From positions 124,001-188,000 of the forward strand of contig JAEVLN010000005.1 of assembly GCA_018350325.1 (NCBI GenBank): a stretch of 64,000 nucleotides of DNA, read 5' to 3'. Made by a program: the position numbers and the translations under genes. Of this stretch, positions 58,312 through 64,000 are shown one piece after another. Every line of letters starts with the position of its first letter. Position 1 is the stretch's first letter. This DNA is from Globodera rostochiensis (taxonomy: Eukaryota > Nematoda > Chromadorea > Rhabditida > Heteroderidae). A model generated the notes under the pieces. That model ran no database searches and was not told the DNA's origin. It saw nothing but the letters and a program-made list of their open reading frames with translations.

Positions 58312-59774
58312 CATAAATACATAAACGTTGTGCCTGTTACTTTTAGTTTATGATCTTTGCGGAATCATCCTTTTAAATCGTATTTATTTAAATTTTAGTC
58401 ATGAGTAATTTATTCGTTGCTTTTTCAAGAATTTTTTAATGGTTTTGCCAAAAAAATATAATGAATAGTTTAAGAATAATAATAGCATTTATTGAATTGA
58501 ATGTGGAAAGCCATTGTTTGTTGTCTTTGGTAATGTATTTTGTCAGCAAAAATTAATTTGAATGTGATTCATTTTTGTAAATTAGCTAAAAAGGAGGCAA
58601 TCAGCTTTTCGTGACAAAAAACTTATTTCATAATATTTCTATATTTTTAAGAACTTCTGCTCAGTTACTTTTAAGCTTAGATTTTCAATAATGCATTAAC
58701 TGCCAAAACTATAAAATAAATTTTATGTACATAAAATATCTTTAATGCTATCGGTAGTCAGTTTCAAAACATCTCTTTAGGCATTTGTTATAATATAATA
58801 ATGTAAGATGCTCGTGAGTAAATTTTATTTTATTAAAGATTTGGTTTTATGTTTTGGTTTTAAAAGAATTCTATAGATTAAAATAACCAACCTTATCTTT
58901 TTTTCTTTTATTTAAATTTTTAGTCATACAGGAGAAATTATAATAGATATAAATTGGTTTATCGTATTAAAATAAATTGGCTTACAAAAATTTTCATTTC
59001 ACTCTATTCAGATTTTATATAAATTTATCAATCTGACGTAACCTCTTTTTTTAGATATTGAATTCGAGTTATTGCTATATCGTTATAAATAATATTCTTT
59101 TTTTAATTTTTAATATTTTAATTATCGATAGCCAGACTCTATTACCGAATAGTTTTTGCCGGAGGATCTCTATCAGAACCATTTTAAGCAGGGGATAGCG
59201 TCTATGTCATGCAATTACTGTGCTTCCGTATATCTTTCAAGTTATCTAGTTATTTCCAGATGATTAATAATTCCATTTCGTTGTATTTTACGATGATTAA
59301 ATTAAATAATAATTATTTAACAACAAAGTTTTTTTATACTATTTTGTTATTGGTTTTATTAAAATTATTTACCTTTTAGAAATTATGTAAAATTTCCGTT
59401 ATTGAATCTTCAAGCGTTGATCGGCCGATTTTCTTCAGTATTTTAAAAACATTTTTTAACCTTGATAGCTATATTAATTTTCCTATATTAAAAAAACTTT
59501 TCTGGAATGCTAAATGCGTACTTAATTTTGACGTCATTTGACAGTTATTTTTGCCGGTGACGTTTCCTTTTACTAATCTGTTTAAATATTTTTATGCGAT
59601 CGTATTTTGTTTTGTCCTTTACTTTTAATTAAATGTTTTTAATTTGCGTAAAGCGTTTACTGAACAAATTCTTACAATAATCAACATTAAATTTATTTTG
59701 TAGCATAAACAATTATACAAGAAATTGTTAATTCAACCTATTTGAAAAAGACAATCAAAAATGATTGATGTCAG

Positions 59775-59846
59775 GGCGGCAGGAGCAGGGGCTGCGACGA
59801 GAGCTTAAACGCTTTACGCAGCTGCTTGCTGCGGAGTCGTCGAAAA
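59775..59846 (+). CDS. Candidate exon, two frames open
   Basis: A GATGTCAG acceptor and GTATAA donor bound a very GC-rich 72-base island. Phase 0 gives GGRSRGCDESLNALRSCLLR with 42% RNY; another frame gives RQEQGLRRELKRFTQLLAAE, which would form an amphipathic helix. Exon boundaries are better supported than frame. Confidence 0.45.
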
Positions 59847-60466
59847 GTATAATTTCAGGCAGTAATGCTCACCAAAAAATTAATTATTCTAAATAAAAAA
59901 AATTATAAAGAAATAATAAGAAATTTAAGCGAAAAATATTCAGGCCTTTTAGTTTTCCTTAAATTTTGCCGAGTTATAGGAATAAAAAAAAATAAATAAA
60001 TCGGAAACCAAATCAAGGAAGACGATTGGATTAAGGGTTCGTCTGGCTCTTTTTTGCCGTAGAATGTGGATAAATAATAAAGCCAAAATAAATATTTTTA
60101 ATTAACAAAAACTCTGAAAAAGGTACTGATGATTAAAAATTATTTAAAACTTTAACTTTCTCGTTAAAAATAAAAAATAAAATTACATTAAATTACAAAC
60201 CAATTCAATATTAATCTATATTTGAATATTTACTAAAAAAGATACAAAGCATAATTTTACGCGGAGCGGCCAAGAATCGCGCAAAATTTCATTTAATACA
60301 TGGCTTGGCAACTATTCACATTGTGAACGATTCCATAGAAGAAAATGAATGAATTTAAAGTCCTGAAAAATACTGATTAAAATATATATACGACAGAATG
60401 ATTTTTCCCAATAAATCAATGATGAAAGTTAGTGAATTAATTAAACAATTTTAACAATTACGGCAG

Positions 60467-60555
60467 TCCATGAGGCTGACCACACACTTGCTTTGGCTGC
60501 ATTTGAATATAGCCACAAGCAGTCATCTCAAGAATTTCACCTTAAAAAAATATAA
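60467..60555 (+). CDS. Candidate terminal exon, strand uncertain
   Basis: A TTACGGCAG acceptor, two bases, then HEADHTLALAAFEYSHKQSS and QEFHLKKI to TAA. A second plus frame and a minus frame (EILEMTACGYIQMQPKQ after a TTTTTTTAAG acceptor) are also open. Confidence 0.35.
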
Positions 60556-61779
60556 ACATTAATTTACACAAAATCTTCATGCCAACCATTCTGAAATAAT
60601 TAACCACACTGAATAAATTATTTTATCAAATTATCATCGAAATTTAATTGCTTTTTTTAAACTTTGAGATGAAAAATTTCAAAGGAATAATAACTGCTAT
60701 CAAAAAATAATAGTTAAATAAATAAAATGAATTAAAATTCTATAATTTACAAATTTATATACAACTAATATCATACAATGCTGAGCGACTTAATTTAAAG
60801 AATTGATCATAATTATAATTGAACAAAACATTAACTGTACTTAAATATATTAGAATGTCAAAACATATAAAACTTAATGTAAACAAAGAGTTTTTTTGTA
60901 TTGGAAATAATATGGTAGGTAATTAAATATATTTTAAATAAAATAAAATTCTTGTTTTAATAAAGCACCAGGGATTAAGATATTAATTAAATTAGCAAAT
61001 TGACAAAAAATATTATTAGAGAAAACCTATAACAATTAATGTTTGCATAATTAAGTATAAAATCCTAATTTTTCAATAAATTTCCAAAAGGGTAAATTTT
61101 AAACGATTCGTGATTTAAAATTTAAGCATACTTGACTGGGTATATGTATTCGTGAAAATGAACTTCAATAGTCAGAATAGAAGACAATTACTTAACAAAA
61201 TCAATAATTTTAAAATTGTAAAAATAAAGACTAATAAAAATAAAAAGTCTTGAGAAATTTTTTGAATCAAATTATTATAACCTTAAATTTTGTTCTATTC
61301 AAAAGCCTTTACTGTATTTTAGAATTGTCGTAAAGCGTTGTCTTTATAAAAATTATCAGTCGTTAAATTAGAACGGTGACAACGTGTATATATTCTGAGA
61401 TATATTTAATTATACTTTGTTGATTACCCTGTTATGTTTAAAAAATTATTACATAATTAAATATCAATATAAAGAATAGAGCTATTATAATCCTGAGAGT
61501 AAATGTTTATTACATTCTATTTTTTACTAAACTTTTTAAAATAATAATATTATGTAAAATTCACGCACTAATTAAAAATTATAAAAATAAATAAATAAAT
61601 CGAATATATACAAATGCGACCTCCACCATTGTTATTAGTATAACTATTATGTAAATTTTCGGACAGCCGAACGTAAGAATTGCATATAAGATGAATGAAT
61701 TTTTGTAAATTCAATAAAGTAAATAACAGGGACTACACCCGTAATTTTTGCAAAAAGAGAAAACGAATAACATAATTAA

Positions 61780-61926
61780 GTAAAAAGCAGAGTCTATTTG
61801 GAAATGAATAAACTGTTTAAACTATGCGGAAGTCGACAATTAATAAATCCATATTTGAAAACTAGGCATAATCAAATATTTCTTAACACAAAATCCGAAA
61901 TCAAACATTATTTTAATAAAATTTAA
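61780..61926 (+). CDS. Candidate exon or 40-aa ORF
   Basis: After an AAAAGCAG acceptor the frame reads VYLE, then MNKLFKLCGSRQLINPYLKT and 20 more residues (RHNQIFLNTKSEIKHYFNKI) to TAA. It stays open for 45 codons at an A/T content where stops are frequent. The ATG at 61804 could also be a start. Lys/Asn-rich, no domain. Confidence 0.4.
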   Translation, partial: VKSRVYLEMNKLFKLCGSRQLINPYLKTRHNQIFLNTKSEIKHYFNKI

Positions 61927-62504
61927 ATCAAGCAAATAAGAGAAATTTTAGGATTGTCAATTTCTCCAAATGGCCTCTGAACAAAAATGAACCGAGGACA
62001 TCGTCGTGGCTATAAATCTTTAAAAAAGCAACTTGTATAAAATCGATTGAGAAATAGTTTGTAATTGTGCTTATCGAAAATAAGGTTTATCTATTTATTC
62101 CTACCGTTAGGAATAAAGTTGAACAATTTATTAAAACCCAAAAAAATTTATATTTTATATTTCTTTTTAAACTTTTATAACTAAACTTTATATTTGTACA
62201 CAATTGATGTAAGTAAAAAGAATCAAAACTGATAAAAGCAAAAAATTAAACACAAAAAATAGAAATATTCTAAAATTGTCTTGTAAGGATGGCTACATCT
62301 ATTATACTTATAAGATTACAACATACAAGTTTTGCCAAATTATTTTTGTCTTATTCTGAAGGATAAATTTTACAAATAATACTACATGTAATCCTTGCTA
62401 AATACAGATAAAAAGTATATAATATTAATATAATTTAACCATGATTCGATATCTAATATAACTTTATAAATATTTCATCATATAATGATGTACAAGTTAT
62501 AGCC

Positions 62505-62600
62505 ATGAGTGAAAATTTTACTTCAACGGGCTTATTTTATGTGTTATTTCGTCTAATTAAATTTTTTGCAAATTACTTAATTAATTATTTTGGTAAATAA
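62505..62600 (+). CDS. Small ORF with one membrane segment, 31 aa
   Basis: MSENFTSTGLFYVLFRLIKF then FANYLINYFGK and TAA. The middle is hydrophobic enough for one membrane helix. A GTAAAT donor near the end could make it a first exon. T-rich sequence commonly encodes hydrophobic peptides by chance. Confidence 0.3.
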   Translation: MSENFTSTGLFYVLFRLIKFFANYLINYFGK

Positions 62601-63516
62601 AATAAACCTGTTTGTTTGACATTGCTTATATTATAAACCTATTCAGTATAATTATTTTTTTAGTAATTTTTTCTTTTTATTAATACTTTCTATTAAAAAG
62701 TTTTGTAATAATAATAATATCATAATGTTTGCTTCCATCGAAATGCCTGATACATGTTTTTAACAATTAGTTCTTGATAAACATCAAATACATTTTTGTC
62801 AGTAAAATATGTACAAAAATTACGACGTTTTTGTTCTCATTTTGTTTTGTATTTGTAGTATTACCATTAAATATAACAATAATTAATTAGTTGAACAAAA
62901 AAAAAATACGTAAAACAAGTTATGTTTATTAAACAAAACATAAATCATAGATTTTAAATATCTTAATTGAAATTTTTAATTTTTAATAAAACAGCACACC
63001 AATAATTTAAAAACTAAAATAAAAAAGAAAACAAAATTATCTTCAAGTTTAAAATAGCATTTCTGTTTCATCAAAAAAAAGAAAAATAGATTCATTGTAT
63101 ATTCAATCACCCAAACACAAACTCCGGGTTTTTTAAATTTAGTGTGGATTTAAAGTCACCATTAAAAAATAATATTATGTTTGAAATCATAAAAGTTTAT
63201 AATACCTGGGAGATTAAAAATTTATTAATTACTTTTAAAAATAAAAGCTGATGTTTAATTATAAAAAATTTGCACTATTCATAATATAACAATTTAATTA
63301 TTACAAAAGTATCCCATAAAAAAACAAAACAACTTCAAATTAAAAGTAAATACGAATGCATTTAATTTTAAATTGCAAATTGCTGGTTTCTGATCGCAAT
63401 AAAATTGTATATGATACGTTTGATGGGAATGAGAGAAAAATAGCTAATTAAATTTACCGAAATAAATAAAAATTGGCAATTGTGAAAAGTAAAATAAATT
63501 TAAAGATAGAGACTAG

Positions 63517-63600
63517 GTTAAAAGAGATCAAGATAACTCCGTCAGAAGACACGAGAACGAGAGAATATTTTTAGTAGAACAAATCGAATATGCATCTTGA
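63517..63600 (+). CDS. Candidate terminal exon, charged
   Basis: A GAGACTAG acceptor, then VKRDQDNSVRRHENERIFLV and EQIEYAS with TGA at 63598. Hydrophilic and balanced in charge, unusual for a chance A/T-rich frame. In-frame TAG lies directly upstream, so an exon start is needed. Function unknown. Confidence 0.45.
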   Translation, partial: VKRDQDNSVRRHENERIFLVEQIEYAS

Positions 63601-64000
63601 AAATGGTATTATTTTCACAAAAAGTAATTAACAAAAAAAAATTTGTTTATAGATTTTTGTCTTAACGGCAAAATAACGATTAATTTATTTGAATTATATT
63701 TTCAATAATATTTAATTTAAACAAAATATGTTTAAAATAAAACGACGATTTACCTTGATGCTTTATGTAAGATTAATACCAATTAAAAAATAAAATGATA
63801 AACAAGCTTCAAGAAAGTAAGAATATTAAAAGGGTAAATAAATAAGTAAAAAACAAATTAAAAACACAAAATTTATATTCCAAGTAAATATCATTTATTC
63901 AATAAATAATTTTATTTAATAAATTGCAAGTTTACATCAATAAAAAACATAAATATTAATTAACTAACTTACACAACACAAGCAGAATGCACCTTTAAAA
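63601..64000. other. AT-rich DNA, nothing seen
   Basis: Uniform A/T sequence to the end of the window with no island, repeat or plausible exon. Confidence 0.6.

Noticed and set aside
59134..59200. Plus frame TLLPNSFCRRISIRTILSRG versus minus exon RSSGKNYS
   Set aside because: Opposite strands equally plausible and short.

Overview
This is an AT-rich (by eye roughly 75-80% A+T) eukaryotic nuclear window with no bacterial-style genes, operons, ribosome binding sites or CRISPR arrays. GT...AG splice-like signals, a tRNA-derived SINE, hAT-type elements, foldback elements and a 108-bp satellite point to an invertebrate-like animal. I cannot name the species, and no protein was recognised with certainty.

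The background is AT-rich DNA in which short islands of about 50-150 bp, at 40-55% GC, occur every 0.5-2 kb. Many islands have an open frame, a plausible 3' splice site before them and either a 5' splice site or a stop after them. I annotate the better ones as candidate exons. At this composition, open frames of 25-60 codons also arise by chance, and a GC-rich island is often open in several frames, so most exon calls are tentative. I favoured frames with many RNY codons, linked splice phases, or synonymous differences between internal repeats.

Layout. 2.0-3.3 kb: four forward candidate exons, three of them joined in consistent phase. 4.4-5.07 kb: a sharply bounded GC-rich, purine-skewed block of unknown origin. 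9.3-10.5 kb: two candidate 3' exons. 11.0-13.3 kb: a dispersed repeat, four satellite units, then a foldback element enclosing a threonine-rich repeat ORF. 14.2-16.6 kb: a chain of candidate exons interrupted by a tandem SINE. 20.9-21.7 kb: a non-autonomous hAT element with an 8-bp target duplication. 23-33 kb: scattered candidate exons. 33.8-38.3 kb: two satellite arrays inside a near-identical 2.3-kb tandem duplication. 41.0-42.3 kb: a nest of small transposons. 45.5-46.9 kb: the best linked exon chain, with introns of 81-87 bp. 48.3-63.6 kb: further single candidate exons, a second copy of the 11-kb repeat and two word-repeat elements.

The strongest claims are the repeats and transposons, because target duplications, inverted arms and duplicate copies can be read directly. 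Among coding calls the best are the 48.3-kb repeat ORF (mostly synonymous differences between copies), the 45.5-kb chain, the 54.8-kb cysteine-rich exon and the exons at 1.99, 23.99, 33.0, 39.6 and 56.6 kb.
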